Positions 48,201-60,126 are shown, counted from the first letter of the stretch. The stretch: DNA of 64,000 bases from Panopea generosa (GCA_029582155.1 CM055899.1:70897219-70961218), one strand, 5' to 3'. Notes: generated by a model from the letters alone, not told the origin. Translations and numbers: made by a program.

Positions 48201-50040
48201 GAAAAACTGTTTTAGTGTGAACTTTTGGCTCATTTCAATTTGACTATTTCTATTACACAACGTGTTTTAATTACTGACCTACAGCATTAAGTCACTAACG
48301 GTACCTACATGTGCAATAATAGATGCACTCTTACCAACATGGGTTAATCCTGTGGAGAGATGTCAGTCGGTGCTTTGGTGTTGCAAGTTTTTATCAAACT
48401 GTTGTGAGAACAACATTAGGGAGGATGTGTCACAAGTTAAATGTCTACTGTCAAAAGGTGTAAATAGGTCGAGACCAGTGTATATTCATTCAAAATATTT
48501 ATTACACAAAAAAAAATAATAGCACAATAACAAGCAATAACTTAATTAAATACTAGAAATCTATATGTATTTATTTGCATGCATATTTTTTCTTATTACC
48601 TACTGGAAATGTATGTTGCGCTAGGGTAAACACATGACCTCTGATACTTTATGTAATGAAATGGATGAACTATTAATAGAAACCTTAAACTTAATCTTTC
48701 CAATTAAAAGAGATGTTTGAAACAGGTTGCCATTAACTCTGTATTTGTTTATGATTTGTATTGAACTCCTGTCGTATGAAATATCAGAGAAAGAAAAAAG
48801 GTGACATCATAGGCAATTGTGAAATAACAGGAACGAGCTCCAATTTTTAGGGGACCACCTATAGAATTTTAACTGTTTTGGGGGGTCCTACTTGATATAA
48901 GAAAGTTAATACATCTAAAAATAGGTTTCATCCTATGAAAATTACTGTACGAGTACATAATGCAGCAGGACAAGTGGAAATTGAAGGCAACTCGTCCTAC
49001 ATGAAAAATTTTTTTTCGACCCCTGTAGCATCTTGAGTTTTTACTACACTCGGTGCTAAATCTTAATTTTTACAGTGCACAGAAGGTTAACTTCTCTATA
49101 AAGTTCTTATGCACTCATGTTTTTTAATTTTCCTATTTGTCAGCAATTAAGTTTATTAACCGGAAAAATGAAGTTTCGTGGACAATGAATCCAAAATCTT
49201 GGTTCATCAAAAGTAAACCTTTTTCAGTCTAACTTCCTAATAAGTCTGAATCCTAATTTTATTCATCACAGCTACTCTTAATACCACAAATAAGTTTTCT
49301 GAATGAATATGAAAGTGGTGAAAGACTGAAAGTGGCATTCTATTTTTATTTTGTTGTAAAAATTCAACCATTTAAGTGTGATTTTGTCCAAAAAAAAACA
49401 GGGTCGGTGCGTAGAAACTTTTTTTTAACTTTATTATCAAGTGCTTATGTAGATAGTTGCTGTGTAGAAAATATCCACTTTGATCCCGGGTTTTCCTATC
49501 CAATAAATTTAATTACGGTAAATACCGGAAAATAGCCTGATGTTTAAACCGAGATAAGAAAGTCGCGCATGTGGCCTTGATACCTTATACAAGAAATGGC
49601 GAACGATTTGCGCCGAATAAATTCCTTGGAGATTCAACAAGAATTTCCTCATGTTACAACTTATTGCCGAGGAACGTTCAATGTCGAGTTTGCAAATGAT
49701 TTAATAATTATAATTGTGTTGATATGTAGAGAGTTCACATGGGAGTGTTCACATGTCTGCCATCATGTTAATAAATATCGAATTCACATTATATCCGAGA
49801 TCAAAAAATACAAGTACTCGCATAGAAAATCTCAAAAAACATTTGTATCTGTTTTGGTGTGCAAAATACTCCCAACCAACTTAATTAAAATACAAATTTC
49901 ACCTACAACCAAAGAAATTTCATTACCAAAAATACCCTCCACCTAGATAAAAAAATACGTACTCGTTCCGACCCCACCAGGCCTTTTTTCCTGGAACAGC
50001 CCTACGGAAAATTACTGTCATTTAAATATTTGCACTTCCA
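48201..50040. other. Intergenic stretch, no recognised gene
   Basis: Mostly AT-rich. A 116-residue plus-strand open frame at 49596-49946 starts MANDLRRINSLEIQQEFPHV in a less AT-rich patch. It resembles no family known to me and could be a chance frame, a first exon or a transposon remnant. Confidence 0.3.
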
Positions 50041-50099
50041 CTGATTTATCCATTGTCTGTTTTACCAAACGCACCACAACGCATAGTAATAACAAAAAT

Positions 50100-50640
50100 A
50101 AACACGATGTATGAGTTTATATGGGACTCAAAACCTGATTAGATAAACAGGTCAACGCTAATCCAAAACTATGAAAATGGAGGTTTCAAAATTATTGATA
50201 CTGAAATGTTCATAAACTCTCTTAAATCAAGTTGGATAAAAAGGTTACTTGATAACAACAATTTTGGTCAATGGAAAGCAATGTATTTAAATGAACTCAA
50301 TAACTATAGTGGTTAACTCATTTTTGAGAGTAACTTGGAAGAAAAAGATGTTTTAAAAATGTTCAAAAATAAATTACTTTCTAAAGGAAATCATTATATC
50401 ATGGATTAAAATTAACAAGTTTGATAGGAAAATGCACATAAATTTTATGGAATAACAAATAAAACATTAAATCTACATACGCTTTCTACAATGATTGGCT
50501 TGAAAAAGGAATCGATTATATATAAAACATGACTTTAGGAATAAAAGGTTTTACAACTTCAACAAACTTGAAACTTTTTATAGATCACCTAGTTCAAAAT
50601 TTCTGTTAAATATATTACCAATTAGTATCAAGCATACCTA
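50100..50640 (+). pseudogene. Dead LINE reverse-transcriptase C-terminal fragment (L1/Tx1-like)
   Basis: One frame reads YEFIWDSKPD, a stop, then INRSTLIQNYENGGFKIIDT and SLKSSWIKRLL. This is the FIWD...YENGGxKxxD...SLKxSWIKRLL pattern found after the RT domain in L1/Tx1-type LINEs. Further stops and frameshifts follow, with LEEKDVLKMFKNKLLS and a later YNDWLEKGIDYI still legible. The RT catalytic part is missing. It cannot be active. Confidence 0.75.
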
Positions 50641-50724
50641 ACAAATGAAAAGAAAGATTAAAAGAGGAACCAATCAAAACCCAAGACTATGTTGACCCAT
50701 TACAATTGATTGATTGAATACTTA

Positions 50725-50990
50725 GCATAAGTTTTATGCCATTCAGGGCTAACAGACGATCACTTAACCTAACCACCGTTTCCCAGGATCCTTAAAGGTT
50801 AACCAGTACTCGAGCACACCATATCTCCGCAAGTAACTGATAACTTTCCGACATGAATCAATGGTGAGAGATGAATGATAATGAGACAATGTATATATCA
50901 ATCATCACGGAGACTATTTCCGGGCGGGGATTCAAACTCACGACCCCTGGATTAGCCAGAACCACACGGGCTAGTCAAGCTAAGAAAGGT
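50725..50990 (-). mobile_element. SINE-like repeat with degenerate tRNA head, third family
   Basis: The minus strand contains GGGGTCGTGAGTTTGAATCC, a degenerate B box. The body has 'ccgcaagtaactgataactt' and 'gagatgaatgataatgagac'. A relative lies at 63405-63575 with the same order of motifs. Confidence 0.5.
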
Positions 50991-51444
50991 AGGTCTACAT
51001 TTTAGGTACTGGTAAGTACTTCGCAGAACAGATGTAACACAATTTTGCCTACGTTCATTTTATTGGGATTTAATTTCTTTGTCGAGACTCCCCAATAAAC
51101 AAAAATTAATTATTTGTTGTTTTTTTTAGTTGTGGTATACATAATTTGTAATCGTAAATACTTCAACAATATTAAACACAGTCTCGTTTTGTAGAGAATT
51201 TCATGGAGAAAAGAAAGAATTCTGTGTTCTCTGAGAAGAATGGAAGTTTGTATAATCTATCAGAGATTTGCATGAACATGCTAGCGTTCATAAAACCTCA
51301 ATCAGTTGCTTTTCCTTCTCTTCAAAATCCGTGAATTTAGCTGATGTAAAATATCTTTTTCAAAACTGATGCAACATATATGTTCAAGTATCCTAACATC
51401 TCCTCAGTGGTTTGTTTGTTGTTTTTTAACACCATTTCCAACAC

Positions 51445-51625
51445 ATTTCAGGTTATATATGGCATATCCAGTTTTACTGATGGAAGAAGACCTCAGACTG
51501 AGTCAGACTGAGTAGAACCATCATTCTTCCGAAAGTAACAGGAAAATTTTCTCACACAAAGTTTTTGGATCGAGCAAAAGTGATCTTGAGATGGCACCTT
51601 AGACTACTCCGCCACTTAGGACCCA
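51445..51625 (-). mobile_element. Partial SINE, relative of 47986-48200
   Basis: It shares 'ggcatatccagttttact' and 'gaagacctcagactgagt' with the copy at 47986-48200, but the B box has been lost ('ggatcgagcaaaagtgatct'). It ends close to the ERCC6L-like stop codon and may form part of its 3' UTR. Confidence 0.5.
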
Positions 51626-51640
51626 CTCTCCGCAGTGGTA

Positions 51641-51815
51641 TCACTTCATTGCAGTTGCTGCCATCTCCTTCTCTCTCTGGGCTCTCATCTGTTGTTTAAT
51701 GATTTTCCTCTGTATTGTCATAGCTGTGGCTTGCAGTTCAGGATCTGGGAAAATCTCCAGGGCTTGCAGAACATGGGCTTGACCTTCCTCATACTGCTTC
51801 ATCTGACAATAATAT
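51641..51815 (-). CDS. ERCC6L: ERCC6L-like last coding exon
   Basis: After acceptor gtttcag, A completes an Arg codon. Then YYCQMKQYEEGQAHVLQALE, IFPDPELQATAMTIQRKIIK and a basic helix end AATAMK and TGA (51643-51641). The alternating small and aromatic residues fit a TPR hairpin. Junction phases agree with the 61-base exon upstream. Confidence 0.75.
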
Positions 51816-54800
51816 CTGAAACCACAATCAAGATTTTGTATTAGTCAACTGATAGCTAAAGAGAGTATATCAGGAAAACACAAGTAAAATCGGAATGGTT
51901 TGGTATGGCAAATTTATCAAAACGTGGCAAACGCAAAATCAATATTTAAATTGAATGGTAAACTTGAAACGCAATCACGATTCTAAAAATAGACAGCACT
52001 TAAATTTGATGATGAAATTTAAGATGAAACAAATTTTTCAAATGCAAATCTGTATAACTGATCAAATTGAAATCAAAATAAAACCATTTGACTCTTTCAA
52101 TACATCACAAAATATCTTGCAATTTTAAGCAGGAAATCTATTTGAATCTAAAATAGCTTATGCTAGGAAATCCCTTTTCTATATATTATTTTGGTATGTT
52201 TAAATACGTAAGTTACGGTAACTGCTAAGTAAAACACACACCAAGATTGTGCAAGTTATCTGGTATCAGTAGTTAAAACCGAGGTAACCAATCAATCGTC
52301 TCAAGATTTCGTACAAACAAAAAAAACTATGGATGTTTCATCATCGCAGTTAATACAAATCTTAATAAATATACAAAAAAATATTTTCTTGAGCTTATGA
52401 AATTTATTATGTCGATGTTAGCAGACTGAGTGAAAATACCCTAAACAGTCTTCAACCTGAACAGAATGAAATAATGAAATGTCATCTAATAATATCTTCC
52501 AAAGTAAAATATGCCAATAAATTTCACACTGACAAAGTACCATACATACTACATAATAAAAGTTATAGACAATGATATTAACAAGAAAATATCCGTGGAA
52601 ACAATGGATGCTCCCCAAGTAGCGTGGACAATAATTTGGTCACAGACTCAATGAAAGGGCCATAACTCCATGAAAAATCATCGAACCGGAACATATAGAC
52701 AAAATGTGCAGCTGCACTTGGTAATGATGCATTCTAGCAAGTTTAAGAAAATTCCAACATGGGGTTGTAGAGAAATAGCGCGGACAATAATTTGGTCACA
52801 AACAGAATCAAAGGACCATAACTTCATGAAAAATCATCGAACCGGAACACAAAGACAATATGCGCATCTGCACTTGGTAATGATGCATCCTAGCAAGTTT
52901 CATAAAATTCCAACCAGAGGTTGTAGAGAAATAGCTCAGACAAGAACTTGGGGACGGACACGGACAGACGGACGAAGTGGCAACTATATGCTTCCTCCTT
53001 TGGGAAAGCATAAAAACAGAGAGATTTTTTACAAGGGCATCTGATTCTGGTACTGATGAAGTTCCTTCCAGGCAACCATGTGTTTATGTCAAGTAAAACT
53101 GACACAAAAAACAGAGAGATTATTTACATGGGCATCTGATTCTGGTACAGATGAAGTTCCTTCCAGGCAACCATGTGTTTATGTCAAGTAAAACTGATAC
53201 AAACAAGAAAATATTGGTGGAACCAATGGATTCTCCCCAAGTGAGTGTTTGACTCTGTACCATATTTCCTTAGTGCTGATGGCTACTTGGTTGAAAAATA
53301 CCAAACTGCATAGTAGGAACAATATGTGGCTCTGCACTTGACAGAACTCATTCGCAAATCATTGAACTGGAACAAAATGACAATATGTGCATATCCTAAC
53401 TAGTTTTACAAAATTAAAACCAGAGGTTGTAGCGAAATAGCGTCATGAAGACAATATGCACATCTCCACTTGGTAATCATGCATCCTAACAAGTTTCATA
53501 AAATTCCAACCTGAGGTTGTAGAGAAATAGAGCGGGGAAGAGTTTGATCATAGACAGAATGGTAGGGCCACAACTCCGCGAAAAATCATTGAACTGGAAC
53601 ACAAACATAGCATATTTCATAAAATTCCAACCTGAGGTTGTAGAGAGATTGCACGGACAATAATTTGGTCACAGACTCAATGAAAGGGCCATAACTCCGT
53701 GAAAATCATTGAACCGGAACACAAAGACAATATGTGCATCTCCACTTGGTAGTGATGCATCCTAGCAAGTTTCATAAAATTCCAACCTGAGGTTGTAGAG
53801 AAATAGTGCAGACAAAAATTTGGTCAGACTCAATTGAAGGGCCATAACTCCGTGAAAAATCATCGAACCGGAGCACAAAGACATTATGCGCATGTCCACT
53901 TGGTAGTGATGCATCCTAGCAAGTTTCATAAAATTCCAACATTGGGTTGTAGAGAAATAGCCCAGCCAAGAATTTGGTCACAGACAGAATCAAAGGGCCA
54001 TAACTCCGTGAAAAATCATCGAACTGGAACACAAGGATATTATGCACATCTGCACTTGGCAATGATGCATCCTAGCAAGTTTCATAAAATTCTAACCTGA
54101 GGTTGTAGAGAAATAGCCCGGACAAGAATTTGGTCACAAGACTCAATGAAAGGGCCATAACTCCGTGAAAAATCATGGAACTGGAACACAAACACATTAT
54201 GCGCATCTCCACTTGGTAATGATGCATCCTAGCAAGTTTCATAAAATTCCAACATTTGGTTGTAGAGAAATAGCCCGGACAAGAATTTGGTCACAGACAG
54301 AATCAAAGGGCCATAACTCCGTGAAAAATAATCAAACTGGAACACAAATATATTATGCACATCTGCACTTGGTAATGATGCATCCTAGCAAGTTTCATAT
54401 ATTTTAACCTGAGGCTGTAGAGAAATAGCCCGGACAAGAATTTGGTCACAGACTCAATTAAAGGGCTGTAACTCCCTGAAAAATCATTGAACCGGAACAC
54501 AAAGACATTATGCACATCTCCACTTGGTAGTGATGCATCCTAGCAAGTTTCATAAAATTCTAATATTGGGTTGTAGAGAAATAGCCTAGACAAAAATTGG
54601 GTGAGACACGGAAGGACAGACGCATGGATGAAGCGGCAACTATATCCTTCACCCCTTTGGGGGAGCATAAAAATGTCGACACGCCAATGCTATTGATCTG
54701 AAAACATTTTTTACTGAAAATTAAGCCAGACAGGGACCATATCTCCTGTACCGACATTGACAAACATTGAAATATTTTATAGTTATTCAGCTACACACCA

Positions 54801-57800
54801 AATATTAATTTAATACATAGAACCTTTCAGAACATATTGACCAAAAACCAATTTTTTACCTCGGAAGGACAAACAGATGGACAGGGTTGAAACTTAATGG
54901 CACTTTACCATTCTTGTAATGGAGTGGTAGGTAAGGAAGCCATAAAGTGTTGAATCTACTACAGTAGTATATCTTACCTTCCTGATTCAACAAGTTCATT
55001 GTACCTGATCTGTTCTTCATCTGGAAGGCAGTAAAATTCTGGAAAAATAAATATGTCTTTAAAATGTATCATCTGTTCTTCCATAGCCACAGAAAATATC
55101 TATTATTGCAACGTTACATTTCTATTACAACTAAAGTGTTCATGAGATAAGATTCCTGTGCTTTTTATACAATTCCCGCCCCAGTATGTCGGACTAAGGT
55201 TGTTTAATGCTTACATTTTACCCCATTTAGATTACTGTTGTGTTATTTGGGGAAATTGTAATGTTTCACTTGTAGATAAAATTGTGAGGTTTCAAAAGAG
55301 AGCTGCTACATAAAAAATATGATGCTCTCGAGTTCTTGTGTTAATAAAAGTCTCTATTATTATTATTATAATTAACCAATAATTCTTTAACAAGAAAATT
55401 CAGCAAATTTATATCCTCCACTATAAAGGGCCAAATAAACATTGCCTCTGGATGTGGGTACTGGAACACTGCATTATAATGCCCAAGGTGTAAAAAAAGA
55501 AGAGTTAAAACATTGTAATGTTAAATAAAATATTTTGTGGGTGGAGACATGTGTGGGTTGAAATAAAATCAAGGCAAAGTGAAGAAACAGACATTCAGGA
55601 AATCTGGCAGGTTGTGGAGGAGTTGGGGATGGTATGGTGAACTTTGGCAGATTGTGGAGGAGTTGAAGATGGTACGGTGAACTTTGGCAGGTTGTGGAGG
55701 AGTTGGGGATGGTATGGTGGACTTTGGCAGGTTGTGGAGGAGTTGGGGATGGTATGGTGAACTTTGGCAGGTTGTGGAGGAGTTGGGGATGGTATGGTGG
55801 ACTTTGGCAGGTTGTGGAGAGTTGGGGACGGTATGGTGAACTTTGGCAGGTTGTGGAGGAGTTGGGGATGGTATGGTTGACTTTGGCAGGTTGTGGAGGA
55901 GTTGCTTGAGGATGGTATGCTGGAACTTTAGAAATGAAACAGAAAGACAAAACTAAAGTAAAAAGGATAAAAAAATTTAAAGAGGTGAATGGGATGTGAC
56001 CCCAGTGACTTTGACCTTTTTGGTAACTGGCCCTTTACAATTAAAAGTCATCACTTCCAAAAGGCATGTCTTTGTAAGAAAATTCAAGATGGTAGGTGCT
56101 GTTACACAATAGTTATAGGGTTAAATACAAAATTGCAATGAATGTTATTTCATTAAAAAGATCAAAGCACCATATTTCAGTAAGAAATTATTGAATGGGA
56201 ACACAAAGACCACAGGCCCATGTTCAGTTCATGCACTTGCTGTACAGCTAAAAACAGTGGGAGGAGTTTGATCCACAAGATTGTTGTCCAAAGCATGACC
56301 TAAAATCCAAGTTAAAATAACAAAGGGCCACAACTTCTTCAAAAATATTGAAATGCTAAGACCACAGGCACTTGTTTAAACAATGTTCTTACTGTACAGC
56401 AAGTTCTTTTTGAATCAGGTTATTATAAGTGTAGGAGGAAATTTGTTGACCCAAAGTATGATGTGAAACACAAGTTCAAATAACAAAGAGCCATAACTCC
56501 ATCAAAAATAAATTAATTGTGATGCAAAGACCACAGGCACAAGTTAAGAACATGAACTTGCTGCACATTGGGTCAGAAGTGTGACAGGAGTTGTGTCCAC
56601 AAAGTTGTTGGTCTTTGAAAAGCAGGGGATAGTAAAAGGATATTCTGCCTTTTGGAGAACTGAAGTTTTCGAGCAGAAACAAATTCCCATAAAGCCATCC
56701 TTAAAAAATGAATTGTTTGCTGTGCTCCTACCTACCTATCAAAATTGCAGCTACCCAAACTTTTTTATTGACTTTCAAAGTTTTTAATTTATTTTTCATG
56801 ATATCTGTCCATTTTTCTTTAAAATGACTATGCAAAATCAACAATTGGCCAAAATAAAATTAGCCATCTACCTACCCGCGTGAAAAATACTGGGTTGGAG
56901 CACAGCAAATAAATATGTTTTTAAGGATGGCCCCATCAGCCTGGGGGTAAAACAGGGATATAACACATGTAAACTTTACATGTGGTGTTGATATTCAATC
57001 CCATGCAAGGTAGGTTGTTGTTGTATAGTGTTTAGCGTCGCTTTCAACAATTTTTCAGTCATATCGCGACGGTGTCTACTTGAGACAGTATTCTGAGCGC
57101 TGTCACACTGAAATATCATGCTTCAGACACATGGTATGATACCCCACCCAGCTACATTATACTAACACTGGGCCGACCAGACTTAGAGCTCTCCTCTAAA
57201 TGCTGAGCGTCAAGCGAGGAAGCTTCTAGTACCATTTTTAAAGTCTTTGGTATGACCCGGCCGGGGATCGAACCCATGACCTTCCGCATGCGAGGCGGAC
57301 ACTCTACCACTAGACCACGCCGCGGTCTTGCAAGGTAAGTAACTTTATGTGACCATTTGCAAAGAATCAGGCAAGATTCAACAAATAAGGGAACATAACT
57401 CATGTGACATACACGAGAGTCTGAACTACAATCCCATTAAAGGCCTAATGATAAGCGACTGTGTATAAATTTGAAAAGAATTGTGTATTGGCAATATTTG
57501 TTCAAATTGTTGATTAACTAATCTTTCATAATGTGATACAATTTTTTTTCTTCAAGATTTTTGTTCAAAATGACACTTACAAAAAATAAAAAATTTGGCA
57601 AAAGATTTCCTACATACCCTCATGTTTGTTTGATTGGGTCGGAGCACTGCAAACAAACATTTTTTAAGGATGACCTAGGAATCATATTCAACATAAAAAT
57701 CCTTGTACCTGTAGTTTCCTCCTCGTCTGATTCTCCTTCCGTCTCTTCTCCTGTGTCATCCCCATAATCAGCACCTTCCTCAGTATCACTTTGTATTTCC

Positions 57801-60126
57801 TCTGTAACACCATCTGTTTCCTTTCTTCTCTCAACATTCTGGACATTAGTACTGGTATTTAGCACCTTCGTTTCCTCCGAATACTCAGTACTTTTTTGTA
57901 GCATCTCCCTTTCTTTCAAATTATCCTTAGTTTCACTTTGGATGTCATCATCCCCATCATCAGCATTTCCCCCATTTATTGAGAAATTTTGTCCTGCATT
58001 GTCTGCATAATTCATCTCTTCTTTAGCACCATTATCAGCACTTTTATTTAACATTTCATCTTCATCATCACCATCATCATCAGCACTTATATTTAACACT
58101 TCATCTTCGTTATTACCATCATCTTCATCAGAACTGTCTATCACTCGTCTTTTAAAGGCAGTAGATTTCCTTCTTGATCTTGGTAGAAAAGGACTGTCTG
58201 CATCTAATGCTGGAAGAGAATTATTCATCTCTTCTGCGTTTTGGCACAAACTTCTCTGCAAAATGTTTTTGATCTCATGAACAGATATATTTCCCACATT
58301 ATCATTTTCAGTTTCATCACATTCTTCATTATCAGATATGATGACAGAATCCTCGACACAATCTACCATATTTTCAGAGCTTCTGTTGCTATGGCTTGTA
58401 TCAATAGCAACTGAGGAGTTTGGTGAATCCTCAACAATCAGATTTAATCTACTTCTCGACTTGGAGGAAGCATTATCAGGTGTATCTTGAACCAGACAAC
58501 CAGGACTGGATCCATTACTGTGAATGCTTGATTTTGATTGGCTAATGTTATCTGGACTGTCTACAGCTCCGAATATAGTGGAATTAAATTTTGGCTTAAA
58601 GTTACGTTGCAAACTGGACAAGTTCCCTACATTTAACAAGGTATCATTTCTTTCCTGTGTTTGAATAAGAGGCTGCCTTGCATCCGGGGATATCAAAATT
58701 TCCTCCATCGTGATACTTGGATCGCGTTTTGGGGTTTTGTTTACTTCCCCTGTCATAGACTTGTCCTGAAACAATACAACAACTACTGGTAACAGAGCAA
58801 CAAAAAGCAATAAGGAATAATAGATTTGCAATGTATTAAATGCAAAGCATACAATTACACTTCATGACGATTCTGAACACCAAGTTTCATTGAAATCAAA
58901 CAAAACCCGTAGGATTGTGTAAAATCAACACCAGTCCAAGGGAAATGGCTGCCAATTGTTAGCACCTAGGCCATAATATATATATATATAAGTCAAGCAC
59001 TATACATGATGATCATATACAAGTTTTCCAACAAAACCTGCAAAAACAGTTTGCTCCAAAAGTTTTAGAATGACAATTAACAGTACTAGTTTCAGTATAA
59101 AAATCAACAGAATCCTCAACAATCAGATTTAATCTACTTCTCGACTTGGAGGAAGCATTATCAGGTGTATCTTGAACCAGACAACCAGGACTGGATCCAT
59201 TACTGTGAATGCTTGATTTTGATTGGCTAACGTTATCTGGACTGTCTACAGCTCCGAATATAGTGGAATTAAATTTTGGCTTAAAGTTACGTTGCAAACT
59301 GGACAAGTTCCCTACATTTAACAAGGTATCATTTCTTTCCTGTGTTTGAATAAGAGGCTGCCTTGCATCCGGGGATATCAAAATTTCCTCCATCGTGATA
59401 CTTGGATCGCGTTTTGGGGTTTTGTTTACTTCCCCTGTCATAGACTTGTCCTGAAACAATACAACAACTACTGGTAACAGAGCAACAAAAAGCAATAAGC
59501 AATAATAGATTTGCAATGTATTAAATGCAAAGCATACAATTACACTTCATGACGATTCTGAACACCAAGTTTCATTGAAATCAAACAAAACCCGTAGGAT
59601 TGTGTAAAATCAACACCAGTCCAAGGGAAATGGCTGCCAATTGTTAGCACCTAGGCCATAATATATATATATATATATAAGTCAAGCACTATACATGATG
59701 ATCATATACAAGTTTTCCAACAAAACCTGCAAAAACAGTTTGCTCCAAAAGTTTTAGAATGACATTTAACAGTACTAGTTTCAGTATAAAAATCAACAGA
59801 AAAATACAAGTCAATGGGCAATAACTCTGCATGGCAGTGGATTGTATGTCATGTACAACTAAACAATCCTGATCATGATCATGAACACAAAGTTTCATTG
59901 TAATCCAACAAGAACTGTTGAAGAAGTTTATGCAACAAGTTTCGGTATGATAATCACATGAAAAGTATATGTCCAAAAGCAATACCTCTGCATGGTAAGG
60001 GTTAATGCTGCAAAAACTAGACTAATGACAAGAAGGTGATTAATTTACCTGCAACACAGATTGGACAGTGGGTGATTTTACGAGCAAATGTGGATGTTTG
60101 TTTGAAGGTGGATAAAAAGTGTCTAT
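51641..60126 (-). CDS. ERCC6L: 3' part of an ERCC6L (PICH)-like gene, four coding exons in window
   Basis: PICH is an SNF2-family DNA translocase that coats ultrafine anaphase bridges. Exons in transcript order are 60126-60049 (tentative), 58765-57709, 55038-54978 and 51815-51641. The 1371 bases give 456 residues plus stop in one frame across all joins. The protein is acidic and Ser-rich, with FKRRVIDSSDEDD resembling the RRVI-S-D-acidic motif after the PICH helicase, then a long Asp/Glu region. The last 75 residues (YNELVESGR...YEEGQAHVLQALEIFPDPEL) fit the C-terminal TPR-like helix pair of PICH. The helicase domain would lie beyond 64000, so the assignment rests on the tail alone. Another acidic nuclear protein with a terminal TPR remains possible. 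Polyadenylation may use the minus-strand AATAAA near 51059-51064. Confidence 0.65.
52610..54670 (-). repeat. Direct-repeat array of about 155 bp units, opposite to 26098-26640
   Basis: Units contain 'gggccataactccgtgaaaa', 'tgatgcatcctagcaagttt', 'cataaaattccaacctgagg' and 'ttgtagagaaatagcccgga'. The phrase 'ataactccgtg' recurs near 53843, 54000, 54157 and 54313. Two heads ('gcaactatatgcttcctcct' near 52979 and 'gcaactatatccttcacccc' near 54635) show at least two element copies. It lies in an ERCC6L-like intron; chance open frames here are not genes. Confidence 0.8.
54978..55038 (-). CDS. ERCC6L: ERCC6L-like 61-base exon
   Basis: Acceptor ttttccag is followed by AA, completing Glu. The exon encodes FYCLPDEEQIRYNELVESG plus AG of an Arg codon before donor gtaaga. 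RYNELVESG resembles the start of the C-terminal TPR in PICH. Phase 1 in, phase 2 out. Confidence 0.75.
55605..55920 (+). repeat. G-rich 40-bp minisatellite, about 8 copies
   Basis: The unit is actttggcaggttgtggagg followed by agttggggatggtatggtga. The plus strand is strongly G-rich and C-poor. Copies are nearly identical, with one base lost near 55820 and short insertions near the right end. It lies in an intron of the ERCC6L-like gene, so the transcript carries the C-rich strand. Confidence 0.95.
56691..56932. mobile_element. MITE of about 240 bp, second full copy
   Basis: Same inverted arms as 4611-4850: 'ccatccttaaaaaatgaatt' at the left and 'gttggagcacagcaaataaa' to 'ttaaggatggcc' at the right. 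Both copies include 'aaaattgcagctacccaa'. Confidence 0.75.
57015..57329 (-). mobile_element. tRNA-derived SINE, copy 2
   Basis: Same family and orientation as 35124-35439, with A-box region GTGGTCTAGTGG and B box GGTTCGATCCC. tgcaaggta flanks both ends as a target duplication (about 57004 and 57330). A short open frame inside is incidental. Confidence 0.85.
57540..57674. repeat. Half copy of the 240-bp MITE beside an exon
   Basis: 'gggtcggagcactgcaaaca' and 'tttttaaggatgacctagg' match the right arm of the MITE at 4611-4850. The left arm is missing. It lies 35 bp downstream (in transcript sense) of the donor of the large ERCC6L-like exon. Confidence 0.55.
57709..58765 (-). CDS. ERCC6L: ERCC6L-like large exon: Ser-rich and acidic region
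   Basis: Acceptor ttgtttcag is followed by DKSMTGEVNKTPKRDPSITM, and the frame stays open for 352 codons to GESDEEETT and one further base before donor gtacaa. Regions in order: a Ser/Asn-rich part with NLSSLQRNFKPKFNSTIFGA, an acidic stretch SVIISDNEECDETEND, RSRRKSTAFKRRVIDSSDED, then a long Asp/Glu-rich tail with loose repeats (DEVLNISADDDG and DEMLNKSADNGA). The frame upstream of the acceptor remains open only by chance (a hydrophobic run encoded by intron). Phase 0 in, phase 1 out. The first third is duplicated upstream at 59111-59450. Confidence 0.8.
59111..59450 (-). pseudogene. Duplicated 5' fragment of the ERCC6L-like large exon
   Basis: It retains the acceptor (ttgtttcag before 59450) and 113 codons identical but for one residue to the true exon. 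At the duplication breakpoint it runs into intron (SVDFYTETSTVNC) and meets a stop at 59015-59013. It has no good donor. If its acceptor were used, the protein would be truncated before the acidic tail and TPR. It may be ignored by the spliceosome or act as an alternative terminal exon. Confidence 0.75.
59111..59799 (-). repeat. Tandem duplication of 58426-59110 (partial exon plus intron)
   Basis: 58426-59110 (685 bp) is followed directly by a near-identical copy at 59111-59799 (689 bp). The 4-bp excess lies in a TA repeat. The duplicated unit holds the first 340 bases of the large exon, its acceptor and 345 bp of upstream intron. Only a few base differences were seen, e.g. Ile/Val in PDN(I/V)SQ. 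The event is recent, or the two copies are kept alike by conversion. Confidence 0.92.
60049..60126 (-). CDS. ERCC6L: Tentative small exon of the ERCC6L-like gene
   Basis: Between acceptor cactttctgtag and donor CAG|gtaaat lies an open 78-base segment encoding IDTFYPPSNKHPHLLVKSPT and VQSVLQ. Phase is 0 on both sides, which fits the phase 0 start of the large exon. It was chosen by splice sites and frame alone, so it could be spurious. Confidence 0.5.

Noticed and set aside
52670-54515. Open frames with repeated FHKIPT and ARMHHYQ peptides
   Set aside because: They fall within the dispersed 155-bp repeat family, which also occurs inverted in another intron with different frames.
58766-58831. 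Hydrophobic N-terminus (MQIYYSLLLFVALLPVVVV) suggesting a signal peptide on the large acidic frame
   Set aside because: A good acceptor (ttgtttcag) lies exactly at the change to conserved sequence. The hydrophobic run is the pyrimidine-rich intron end read as protein.
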